Positions 35,242 to 47,100 of a DNA stretch of 64,000 nucleotides are shown here, piece after piece (within the stretch, counting starts at the first letter, position 1; every line of letters starts with the position of its first letter). Below the pieces are notes generated by a model that was not told where the DNA came from, searched no databases, and was given only the letters and a program-made list of their open reading frames with translations. Source of the stretch: Corylus avellana (lineage: Eukaryota; Streptophyta; Magnoliopsida; Fagales; Betulaceae); the NCBI RefSeq assembly GCF_901000735.1, contig NC_081551.1, forward strand, positions 18,256,545-18,320,544, given 5' to 3'. The position numbers and the translations under genes were made by a program.

Positions 35242-38200
35242 TCATGCCGGTGTAGGAGTTGGTTTAGGAACATCAACTAACCGTTCGATCATTTGGAGCT
35301 GATCATAGGGTGCAATCTGTAACATTAGATAGAAAAAAGATAGTGACTTAGAACACGTAAGGAAGAACAGATCTGTTAAACCTATTATTCCTTCACAATG
35401 AATACAAATAAGTTGGGAGACGTGCTTGTTAGAATATAAATTAAATAATTAAATTCATCTCTTCTTATCAGCTTACGCATGCGTGTATCTAAGGTTTGTT
35501 GCCTAGCAGGTACGCATCTGTACATGGGCAATGCTCATATAAAAGTTAGGTTTAGAATATTATAAAATTTCCATTTAGACTAAGTAGCAAGAATCAGACT
35601 CAAAGATACTAGTTAGCCATATATTGGTTATTGAATGATTGCCATCATATAATTTTCTTTCTATTATTAAACATTGATTCAAATGTCAAGTCTTTTGTAT
35701 TGTGGTCAAAGAAAGGTATTAGGTTTGCCATGAAATTGATGGTAGTCTCTGTCAAAAATTTAACTCTACAGCAACAATAATAATCCATCATATAATTTTC
35801 TTCTTTCCATTATTAACCATTGATTCAAATGTAAAGTCACCTGGCTGAATCCGTCAGGCCACGTTATTGAAACAGCATAGTTCCCCATAGGCCGAATATC
35901 TTCAGGTTCAATATCTTCTGGAACATCTGTATATTGCAGTTTTTGCTCCCCTGTCCATTCATCCTGATAGGAGCAATTAACCCCTCATTAGTCGAAGGAT
36001 AGAAAAGGCCAGACATGGAAAAGACTCTAGTGACATAGTAACACCAACTGAAATCAACTCCATTGGAGGATTTGTCAAGGCCATTTTTTCTTCCTAGAAA
36101 ATAGCATTTTGTTTGCTTTGAATAATCAGCATTCAAAAGGATTAGTAAATAATTTCGATGCTTCTACAATCTATCCCATCAACTTGTGTCTCTTTTAAGT
36201 TGAATCACATGTATTACTGCACCCACCTCTAGATTTGTCCATTTACTTATCTAAAACTAAATAGTGCAAGGATTTGATGTCAGATTATGACTTTTCTATG
36301 CTTCTGCACAATGTAATAAACAAATAAATTTAAGCCATCTGATTGCTGATGCAAAATGACAAAAACATCCTTTCAAAAAATCAATGTCACATACTATAAA
36401 ATAATCTGCAACTATGTAGCAACTCTACTGTGGTATTATGAAAAGGAGACTGTCCACTAGTGCTTTAATTAACATTTCAATTGATCATGTTTACTTACAC
36501 ACTTATCTCATAATTGTGTTACACGTTAAGCATCAACTGCAGATTTCTTTTGTATTACTTCACTCCTTCCTTTCCATTCCTTTTCCATTTTCAACACCAA
36601 ATATGGAAAACAACCAAAAGGATAAAAAAAGAGGACATAGAGAAAATTTTCTACCTATAAGAAGATTTTCTTAAACAACCTATGAAATCAATTATTTTGT
36701 TTCTGCTACAAAACCAAGTCTTGTTTTTAACTTTTGGACATTACCATTATTTGCAAATATATCCTCCATATATATAAAATCAAGTAAAGATTTAGAGAGA
36801 GAGAGGTGAAAGTCTTCAAACAAAATTATATTACAAGGTTTAGGTTTTGATACTTGTCAGTTTTCTTAGGTTTACAGTCTAGCGTCAAGCATGTGCACAA
36901 TTTTGACTATGCAGAGAATTCTTTCTCCTAATACACACATGAAGAGCTATGATAACCTCAGAAATGAGAAATACTCTCCATGGGCAACCAAACCTAGATG
37001 TTTCAAGTTCCAACTGCCGTGTAATTTCAGTTGGACCAGAAGAGGTTTGAAACCCCATATCATATAGAAAGCAGCAACTAGCTATGACAAGATATCCTCA
37101 GCAGCAGCACATATATAGTCAGCAATTTAATTATCACAATTCTGTCCAGCAGTTTTAACTGAATATTGGACAGCTCGAGCAGAAAGGCAACGGCAATCAC
37201 TGTCTTGTATTTAGCGTCAGACCATATTAAAGTTCAGGTCTTACACTAAGAGAATATGTAAAATGTTGTCTTAATTTTCCATGACATAAAAGTAATCACT
37301 TTAATTAGAACCATTGAGAAAGAATAAATTAGTGTTTTCCAAATGAAATCCTTCATACCACACTTTGGGCAGATCGATCATTCCGTCTAACAGTTGCAGG
37401 ATGCAGAAGGAATTCTTCATCTGAATCTGGTACCTTCACCCTGATTGCCTTGATGGATTTATCGTATGTGACCGCTGTAGACACTAAAAAGGAAAAGATG
37501 ATTTCTCATCAAACTAAGGTCAAAGCAGACATGGAAATTTCAATAACACAAGTACTTTTTGACATGTCCACACAAAGGGAGGGAAATGGGGGAGGGGGAT
37601 TCGAACTAGGACCTCCGCTTCATGAAACGTGGTTTCCAGCCGACTGAGCTACCCCTTGGAGACCAATAGCACAAGTAGGCAACAAGTCTTAGACAATAAC
37701 AATTTGGTCCCACATCAAGGAGCAACCCAATATGTCATTCCCATCGTCTATAAATTGCACCATTCTGAAATTTAGAAAGAACTCCAAAAATATCAACATT
37801 CCATTTTGCTTGCAAGAGATTAAAAGGCCTCAATTATTTAAAAATTTGATAAATCTCAAGAAATCTCTTTAAACATTAAAATTGAGTTTTGATTTCGAGC
37901 AGTTGCAACAGCATTTATAACCGTGGTGATATGTGCAAGAAGAGAGGTAGCATTTTACTCTCACTGTCTTAGGAACATTTTTCTCAAGACTTCCATGCAA
38001 AGATATGGTACCTTGTTGGCGAATCTTGGCACATTGTTGCACAACACAAACTCCTAGGTTCTGAAATGTCTTTGCAACTTCACCTTGAGGATCAGCAGCC
38101 ACTTCAGGCATTCCACTATCTCCCGAAGCAGATAGCTATCAATAGAAAAATAACCAAAAAAAAAAAAAAAATTTCACTCTGCTTGCCCAGCATAAATGAT

Positions 38201-41200
38201 ACAAAGTCCAACATTCTAATGATCTAAAATAAAAGAAGGGAAATCAGGTCACCAACCCCCTGTGGTTTTTCCCATTTTGAATTTAAGACTCCAGTTTTCA
38301 ATTTGATAGATTTAAGACTTGAGTTTACACCCATTCTACATTTGAGACCTCTGTTAGATTTTCCGTCAAATAGGTAACGTAAGTAGGTGTGAAAATACCA
38401 TTATTCCCTTTTAGAATCTTTGTGAGCAAAAAAAGGTAGTAAAATCTAAAATGTATGAGAGAAACAGAAAGGCACTTGACCTACGTGTAGGCAAAAAACA
38501 CAAAGCATGCAAGTTATAAGTCATGGAGGGGAAAAATCAGCTATTGAAAATTGTAGGATCAATACTATTGTCCAACATAGTAATGGCAGTTAAGTTTCAA
38601 GTAAGCATCGAGAGTAGATTTCAGACAACCAGAATCAGTAAGAAATGTTATCACAGGATGTACCGTCGGTCTGATGGGAAGATCAAAGAGATGAGGGATT
38701 CCAAACTGCTGGACAACCTGCAAAGACGTTTTCAATTTCTTTATATATATTTGTTTGTACACAAAAATACTGATAATACTGTCAGCCTGAGATTTTCAAA
38801 TTTTACGTTCTGCAAATTGGATAATGAACCTCTTCCAAAGTCCAACGTTCTAACTTTCACTTGATTACCTGAGAGCCTGAACCTCTTCCAAATGGATAGT
38901 AGCGTTTTCCATCAGCATCAAAGTGGGACATATTCTCAACAACAGCAACACATGGCACCTATGTATAGAATCACAAAGTATACTTACTAAAGAATAGATC
39001 AAAATGTTTTAGATGAGAAGCATAGAAACTCATTACTAATTAAGTAAGAATCTTGTCACTCATTAAAAATTTATATTTTTCATCCTTAAAAATATTTTAA
39101 AACTTATCTATTATAATAACAAGTTTCACTTCAAAAGGGGAATGCAGCACTTGTATAACAGAAATGCACACCTTAAGCTTTGAAAACATGCGAACTCCTT
39201 TCGCGACATCAATGAATGCTAGCTTTTGAGGAGTGGTAACAATAACAGCAGCAGTTAAAGGGACTACCTGAAAAATGTGAATTTGCCCATCTTGAACTGT
39301 GTGAAGTGTTAAGATTGAGAGCAATGTGCCATGAACAAGTATCTTTATAGCTATCCACATGCACGTAAATATGCAACAATAAAAGTGAAAACCGTAAAAG
39401 GAAATAAATTAACAGAAAATCAAGATGGTGAAACTAATGGGGCGGTATTAGTTTAGGACAAAGAATAAGTGCATGTAAAAGCCGAACCTGGCATAAAGTA
39501 AGTTGAATATCACCAGTTCCAGGGGGCATGTCAACAATAAGATAATCCAACTCTCCCCTGCATTTTGGAACCAATCAGGATCAGTCGTTGCATGTCTCCT
39601 CCACCCCATAATTTAGAATGTAGCCATCAAATTCATAAGGTGCCTCAAAAGTTAGCTTTTTTCACTTGAAAAATAGATGCATGCCGGGTCAAGCAATGCA
39701 TAAAACAAGAAGAAAACTCCAGCAGGATTGGAACTCTCATAAAAATCATGAGTAAACAAATCTTACTCTAGTTTATGTTACTTTCTAATTCATTAAGAGA
39801 AGTACATCATACCACTCGGTAGTAGTCAGAAGTTGGTTGATGACCCCAGAAACCATTGGACCTCGCATTATTGCACGACCTTGTCCGGCAAATCCAAAAG
39901 AAACCAATTTAACTCCCAAGTATTCAGTTGGAATTATGGTTCCCTTCTCTGGGTTCTGGAGAAAGTTTTTCCTTTCATTATTGCATCACTTCACTAACTT
40001 GCAGTAAAAATCAATTCAGAAATTTGTAATATTACCATTTCTAGTAGTCGGTTTTCAGGGGAGACCATTGTAGGTAAACTGGGGCCATAGACATCAGCAT
40101 CAAAGATACCAACTCTAGCTCCCATACCAACCAAGGTGTAAGCCAGGTTTACTGCTACTGTTGATTTTCCAACACCTCCCTGCACAGTTCTCCAGAAACA
40201 GCAGTGGTGATACAAAATAAAAGATCAAAGACATTTGTAAATCAATTGTATATATTTTTAGCAAACAAGACAATAATCAGAGCACCTTAGATGGGATCTA
40301 TGAAGAAGGTGAAAGGGCAAAATAAGTTGGTGTTGTGTCCTCAGAGGAAACAGTTTCTTTAAGTGTTTATTACCCAGAAAATATATGTGACAAGGGCTAG
40401 TAAAAACATTTAATTTCCCACCATTCCTCTTACAGTAAGCCACAAGAATCATGCATTCTTTTCTGATTAAAACTACCAGGAAAGTGACAATTTTTTCGGT
40501 AATTGTCTTTTCTCCATCACTTCAATCAGGAAGACTATTAATTTTTTTAAATCATTCAGAAATACTGATTTTCTTATAAAATAAAACATAATCAAGAGAG
40601 ATCTATATTTATCTAAATACATTTAGCATAATGGAAAGCTCCCTGGAATACAAACAATTGAACCGTAAAGAGTCAACTCTTAGACTGGACCACAAAGTTC
40701 CCAATATGTTGTAGTAGCAGTAGCAGTACTACTAGTGACAATAGCATTAAAAATTCAATAAATCAAGGAAAGTCTACCTTGCAACTTGAAACTGCCACAA
40801 TATTTGAAATTTTCTGTAAACCAGCTGGAAGTTGCTCAGAAAAAATGGGTCGTGCTGGTTGTGCTGACATTGTGACATGCACGTTCTTTACCCAAGGAAG
40901 CACTGCCACCACCTCGTTTGCCTTCTGCTCAAACTGTCATCAATTAAATCTTGTTAAACTTCCTAAGTAAAGCAATCTTCATAATCCATCCAAGCCACAA
41001 GCAAAAAAATAATTAAGTTAAAAAAAAAAAAAAAAAAATTGCTCATGTATCATTTAAGATATGTCATTGAAAGCAAAATTTTACATCATTTTCATGGAAA
41101 GAATTCATGCTGAGGGTAACGAAGAAAGAAAGAGTAGTGGAGATTGTTTGCACACTTTCATTACTAAAATAATTTTAAGTGAATTCTATGAAATAAAAGT

Positions 41201-42427
41201 CTACCCTTCCAAACATATGTCAGTTCCTGTTCATACAACGGTGTTGTGTCATTTACCATGTCCTTGATTGGACATGCTGGTGTGGTGAGCTCTAACCGAA
41301 ATGAAACCTGAAATACAAAGTCAAGATATTCTAGTCAGGACATTGTTTTTTACAAGTAGAAAATTTTGCACATTCACATTCTAAATGACCTCTCCAGAAG
41401 CCTCATTGATGTGTAGATCTTTCACAAAACCACACGAGACGATGTCTGTCCCAAAGTCAGGGTCAATGATTTGAGACAAGGCTTTCAGCACATCACTCTC
41501 AGCCATTCCAGTCGATAACGCTGAAGCGCCAGCTAGAAATGTGAAAATCATGATATAATAAAGAGGATATACAAAATGAATCCCATGAATGTTAAAAGGT
41601 GGACAGAACAATGGCAGGAACAAAATAGGAAGATACAAGGAAAAAGTTAGAGATTGATACAACACTACATAGTTTTATTTCAGTATCCATCTGATTGTAT
41701 AAGCATTTCTTTCACATTAGAATAAGCTTCTTCTTCTTTTTTTTCAAAAAAAATCTGTCTATAACGTTTATTGGGAAAACAAATTATGATTTTTAAGACA
41801 AATTCAGTAGCTTTCACCACATATAATTTATAGAGATTGATGTGAGAGAGGACACCCAAGTCCCAACAATCTGATACCAGTGCATTCCATTTCAATGGAT
41901 CACCAAAACGCCCCCTAAAACGGATTGAATTTGGGTTCTTTGGCAGCACTAAGCTTGCTAGACTACATGTCAATAAGAACCTCAAAGTTCCCCGCCCCAT
42001 TCAAGTGAATTGTGAGATTTCTTCCTTCTTTTTCGATGAATTGTGAAACTTCTGCAAATGGATTTAGTTTCCTTGAAGCAATGAGCTTATGGGTTGGCTT
42101 TAAAAAGGCTAAAGGAAAAAGGAAAAACACTTTACCTTCAACAGAGGCAGCTTTAGTTGTTACAGAGCTGAAAACGGAGCGTTTGTTCGATACCCATGTG
42201 GAGCTTTCAATTCTTTGAGGCCGAAGAGAACAGTTTACATTTGATAGTGGAAGATGATTCTCTGGAGAAAGTAGTCCTACAACAGCATACCAGGTAAGCA
42301 GCTCAGTGTAAAAACTTAATTTAAGAGTGAAACTTGAGCTGGAGTGCAAGAGATTACCTGCTTTTGGTCGTGATTTTGAGGTTAGCAGAGAGAGATATGG
42401 TGACGATGGAGCATGAAGGATTTGCAT
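35242..42427 (-). CDS. HCF101: Fe-S cluster assembly factor HCF101, chloroplastic
   Basis: Fifteen exons (42427-42358, 42276-42136, 41532-41390, 41307-41257, 40933-40778, 40179-40036, 39955-39813, 39557-39488, 39267-39172, 38958-38869, 38717-38664, 38135-38012, 37483-37359, 35963-35841, 35316-35242) join in frame to 534 aa, the family's usual size. After a transit peptide come a MIP18/DUF59-type domain ([20 protein letters not shown]), an Mrp/NBP35-type P-loop ATPase domain (Walker A SSCKGGVGKST, split over exons 5-6 at about residues 185-194; [42 protein letters not shown]) and a C-terminal DUF971-type domain ([12 protein letters not shown]). The family holds a [4Fe-4S] cluster in the stroma and passes it to targets including photosystem I. 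Where I recall ENMCHF in Arabidopsis, this copy has ENMSHF. The last intron spans the end of the duplicated block. Confidence 0.96.
37555..37663 (-). mobile_element. tRNA-derived SINE with 14-bp target-site duplication
   Basis: Read on the minus strand, the element starts TCTCCAAGGGGTAGCTCAGT, which contains a pol III A box. It has a B box GGTCCTAGTTCGAATCCCC and ends in a short A run (GTCAAAAAG). It is flanked by CAATAACACAAGTA (37541-37554) and CAATAGCACAAGTA (37664-37677), a 14-bp target duplication with one mismatch. It lies in the HCF101 intron between exons 12 and 13. The ~109-bp size is small for a plant SINE. It is not a tRNA gene because there is no acceptor-stem pairing. Confidence 0.75.
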
Positions 42428-42430
42428 TTT

Positions 42431-42453
42431 AGAGAGAGAGAGAGAGAGAGAGA
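42431..42453. repeat. GA/CT microsatellite in the HCF101 5' leader
   Basis: (AG)n lies immediately upstream of the HCF101 start codon, which reads as a CT-rich leader on the coding strand. Such tracts are common in plant 5' UTRs. The rest of the leader and promoter lie to the right, up to about 42700. Confidence 0.7.
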
Positions 42454-42599
42454 TTCTCTGCAAGACACAAATGGGAGGTGAGTGGTCTCTGTGAACCTCA
42501 AGTTCTTGTGCCAAGTAACGTAATCGTTCCAAATCCAATCCGCTTAGCCTGAACGACAACGTTTTACCAATTGTTTAATATTTTGCACTCTTTAGTTTT

Positions 42600-44114
42600 T
42601 TATTTTTTTAATGTTTGACACTTGTTTTCCAAATGCCGGTAACGATATCCTACGCCCAATTACGCACGTGTTAGTACTATCCTGTTCTCCAATTTTTTTT
42701 TTATTTTTTTTATTTTTTTAAGTTTGAATTTTTTTTTTTCCCACTAGTTCGTACCAATTAACAAATAACTCAAGATATTTTTCTTCATAAAAACTTTCAC
42801 GCCTTTTTATAAGTATATATTTTGACAAAACAAATAATTAACTTTTACCAAAATAAGTGCTCATTTATTATTTAAAAAAATAATGAAGTGGTCACTCTTA
42901 GTGGAGAAGAGAGATAACTATTAAAGAGAAAAATGGTGGTTACGCGGTCACTTCTATTGGAATTAGAAATCACCGTGCAGCTACAACAATAGGTTTGGGG
43001 TGGCTACACAGCCACCCTAACCAGAATAGGGGTGGTCATTGTGTCACCTCTCTCTTTCATTAAGGGTGGCCACACAATCACTCTTTATTTTTATATTTTT
43101 TTTAAAAAAAAAATTTTAAATTATGAGTAAAAAATCAACTCTATATCTATTTATGTTTTCTTAAAATAAGCTAATGTAATTGCAAAAAATATTTTATCTG
43201 AGTGTAAACTCCATTAAAAACACTATCACCATTATGTCACATAAAAACACTTTTTCAAATAAAAAACATTTACTCAAGTATGCTAACAAAGATAACCTTC
43301 CTACACTTGAGACTCTCATTTGCTTAATGACCCACTCTCTCATACTTCCAATTCCAAATTCACACTTCCTACGAGGCAATGATAATAACCCATCAAAATC
43401 TAATAGTATTTTCATTGTTACGTAAAGAAGTACACACTTGAGACTTGAGTATGAGAGTCTATAGCCTTTCTCTTTGCATTATTAGCCCCCACAAAGTAGT
43501 TATTTGCATCAATCTTTTTAACGGTATGCTTGGGCACCCATATTTGGCAATTAATGGCTGTAACTCTCTATGAACTGATCAACCACCAACACAAGCAGCG
43601 ACACGGAAGAAAATGCTCGAAGCGGCAACACTTTCCTCTTGTTTCCAAATCCTCATATGGATGAAAAATGGAAAATGTAGAGGATCAGAAATGTAGAATA
43701 TAACAACCGCGAAGATAAATTAATCACGTAAAATCCAGGATGAATTTCATGTACCCTTCTTTGATTTAAAGAAAGGCAATGATAAAAATAATTAGAAATA
43801 CATAAATCCTCCATGATTGACTAATGGTACTAGTTGAATGTAATTAGGATAAATATTGGAAGGAAATGGAAAATGCCAAATATAGCACCAAACATCAAGT
43901 GCTAGGCCCCCCCCGTTCCAAGAATCATCAGGAACTGTCTCCGCAATCAGCAACTCAAATCTTTTAGCCGGACAAAATATGTCCGTGATAAAAATGAATC
44001 ACTTCCAATGGTGACTAAGAAAAAAATGCCTGTACAAAGAACGGCGAAAACAATCAGGGGTAATTTATCGCAGGAAATTAGCAATCCTGTAAATCAGACT
44101 GCTGCGCCCTTATT
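42600..44114. other. Intergenic with GGTGGC-rich repeat
   Basis: It separates the HCF101 5' end from the VIN3-like 3' end. 42955-43085 holds GGGGTGGCTACACAGCCACC and related motifs, a degenerate member of the GGTGGCC repeat family. The last few hundred bases are probably VIN3-like 3' UTR. No other gene seen. Confidence 0.5.
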
Positions 44115-47100
44115 TTAATGCCACAGCTTACTACAGAATCCATTTCGTGGCCTCTTGGAAGATATAATATCTGAAAAGGAGTCAACCAATTGTCCTGCTA
44201 AGCTACTTGGATCATCAATCAGTGTTTGAATAAATGTGTTGACCACCCTACGTTCTTGCTCTGTTGATCTCAAGCTAAACCATGTTAACAATTTCAATCT
44301 AAATTCCTGTTTAATGTGACCCTCACATTCCAGCCAACGGATTATCTTCACACAGTACTCAAAGTTCTCATCCAAGCAAGATGAAGCGTTGGAGACTCGG
44401 AATGGTGAACCGTTAATCAAAGTGCTGTCACAATCATGTGTCTCATTAGAGTTTGCTGCCCTTTTCCTGCAAAACTCTGCCCGGGAATCAACAGCTGGGA
44501 CTTCCACAGCTGGCCCGTTGTTCCAAGTCTTCGAGTCGCCACTACCATGGGATGTAGCTAAACCATTCTTATCTAAGCCATGAGATGCGGCGTCGTCATC
44601 TGCCTCAACAGCCTGCTGCAAAGTGCATCCATTATCCTCATCCCTAGAGGAATCAAATGGAGGGGTGAGCTCTTCATTCAAATCTGGCACTGAAACTACA
44701 TTCAAGTCAAGCCCACGCAAAACAAAAGGTGACCGTTCTTCTTCAACAGTTTCAGGCTTGATCGCCTTGCTTACTCCACAGCATTTTTCAAACTCTGGGC
44801 TGTAAAACCCCTCAAAGCAGCCTTGCTCTTGAGCCCAAGCCAGATGCAGAATCTTTCCAAGTTCCCGAACCTTAAATCCAGGAGAAAACCCAACTTCTGT
44901 TGTATTCTTGGCCTCCCTTTTGGCACTAGAACAATTGCCATCAATAATGGGATTCTCTTTCTTACGGTTCATGGCAACTGCTGAATTAGCATTCTTGTGA
45001 ATTATCTCAACACTCTTGGTAAAGCACTTGGCCTCAGAGTGACCCAAATCGCCAGCCTCTGTATAAGAAATTATTCGGAAGTTATATTCTGTGCAGGGCT
45101 GCAGATTGGAGATCATAATCCTTCTATGAGCTTTTGGAAAGACACAAATGGGCTCTTTTGTGTGCGTCTCTTCTCTACTTTTAAAGTACCAGAGCTTGTA
45201 TCCCTTAATATCCTCAGATGATGCATTAGACAGCTCAATCAAGATAATCACTACAGAGGATGATGTTACTTCTTCAAAAAAGAACTTGCAAGCAGCAGGT
45301 AGTGAATCTTCTGCAAAAGAAGTGAGGAAAATTTAATCATTTTCCTATACATATTTCAGAACAATTGGAAAGACAAATATGACAAATTAGGAGGTTTCCC
45401 AACCTCTGCAATTTGGATTCACATCAGAAACAGTGGCCAGCCATTCATCTGCTTTCTCGATTGCAAGAGAACAGAATTTCTGCACATCACCTGCAATAGA
45501 GAGTCTGCTGACAATGCCACGTGCCATCTTGGCAGATACTCCATTCATTGGACCCACTTCAGTTTCTAGTTTAGCTTTCGCATCTTTTACAATCTCATGC
45601 AGTTCTTTAAACCTGGACGTCCCTTCCAGGAGCCTGAAACACAAGTATATCCTATAACAGAGAACATCAACACGGCGAGCGTCCTTTGCTATTATTAGCT
45701 GCTTCTTCCAACATCTGTGAGATAAAATCACAACATTCTCATCAAGCCAAGGCTAAAAATGTATTACTAGAAGTCTAACATAAAAGAATAACTTGTCGTT
45801 GCTGCTCTATATTTTTGGACCATCTCAATATGGAATAAGAGGGAAGATCTCATATTCACCAGCCACTTACTTAGTTCACTAAGGCCCTGTTTATCTCATC
45901 AAAATCATTTCCACCAAAAATATTTACACGCATGATTAGCGATTGTGATGCTAAATGCTCCTTTTAGTGCTGGGAAAACAGTGTAAAGATCTCTCCCCAA
46001 AATTCTTATAAAAAATTTAAAACAAAAAGAAACCAATTAAAGGGCAAACTCTAAAATTGGACCACATGAACTAAAAATTGGCAACAATTAAAGAGGTGGC
46101 TGACTAAAGATGATTCATAGCCGGGCAACAGCTTCCAGAGGAAAGGCCAGAGAGCAGCCTGTCAAGCCTCAAGAACTACAATTTCATCCCTAACTCAGGA
46201 GATGCAAGAAAATCACATACCCAAGTATGCCTGAAACTTTCCCACAAGAAGCACAACAATAACTACCATCTAGCTGCATCAATTGCCCAAGATCAACAAC
46301 CCCCACTTTTTCACATTGAAGAGCACACTCTATGTGACAAGATAATCCACAGGAGTCTCCCTGACCAGATTCAGAGGTGCATACCAACCAAAGACTGGGG
46401 TCCTTGTTGTCATCAAACAAGTGACAGATACAGCAAGAGCACCTCCTGCAAAATGTGTCATCTATGGACAGAACAGCTCTACAAGCAGAATTTTTACAAA
46501 TCCACGAGTTCGAATGTTCAAAATCTGGAGACTGTTCTGGAGCTGATGGAAGTCTCATTGGATTTTCTCCCTTCCGTTGTTGCTTCCTAGGAGGTTGATT
46601 GTTGGAGCTAGAAGAAGCTTTTCTTGAGTCCTGTTTCTTAATGGTCTTGATAGTAGTCTTATGAAGTTCTGTCATTTTGCTTTTTGATGAGTTTTTCCTT
46701 TCCTTATCAAAGCATGTTCGAAGAAGTTCCCTCTTTGGACCAGATTTCAGAAACTCTTGAAGGAGTTCTGGACTTCTTGAAGCATCATCTGAATGCCCGT
46801 TTTTTTCTGGGGTGCTTTGCACACTGGAAGAAAGGCTCTGAACACCAGAAACTATACAGAAAAGAGAAACCAAATAAGAATATGAAAATTCCCAGGTGGG
46901 AACATATATTAATAGAACATTGAAGAAAATACAAACTCTTCTTTTTTTTATAAGTAATAATGATATATAAACTTATCAATAAAAAAAAAAAAAAAAAAAT
47001 GATATATAAAAAAAGTGCAGAGGGGCACAACCCATATACACGGGAAGTATAAATAGAAGAAAATACAAACTCTAAGAGCATATTATCCATAAATGTGGGT

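Larger units (their letters stand above)
30035..37247. repeat. 7.2-kb duplicated block, copy 2 (contig start)
   Basis: This is the second copy of 22770-29934, beginning right after the gap at AATGTTTGATTTATAATG and continuous at its right end with the rest of HCF101. Copy-specific changes include CCATTGGCCATTGGCCATTG near 34508 (one unit fewer in copy 1), an extra AAATAAGGGTAG near 33240, a longer A run at 30180 and an insertion in the MITE at 33462. Confidence 0.95.

Noticed and set aside
37555..37663. A functional tRNA gene
   Set aside because: A and B boxes are present, but there is no acceptor stem, and a target-site duplication and A tail mark it as a SINE.
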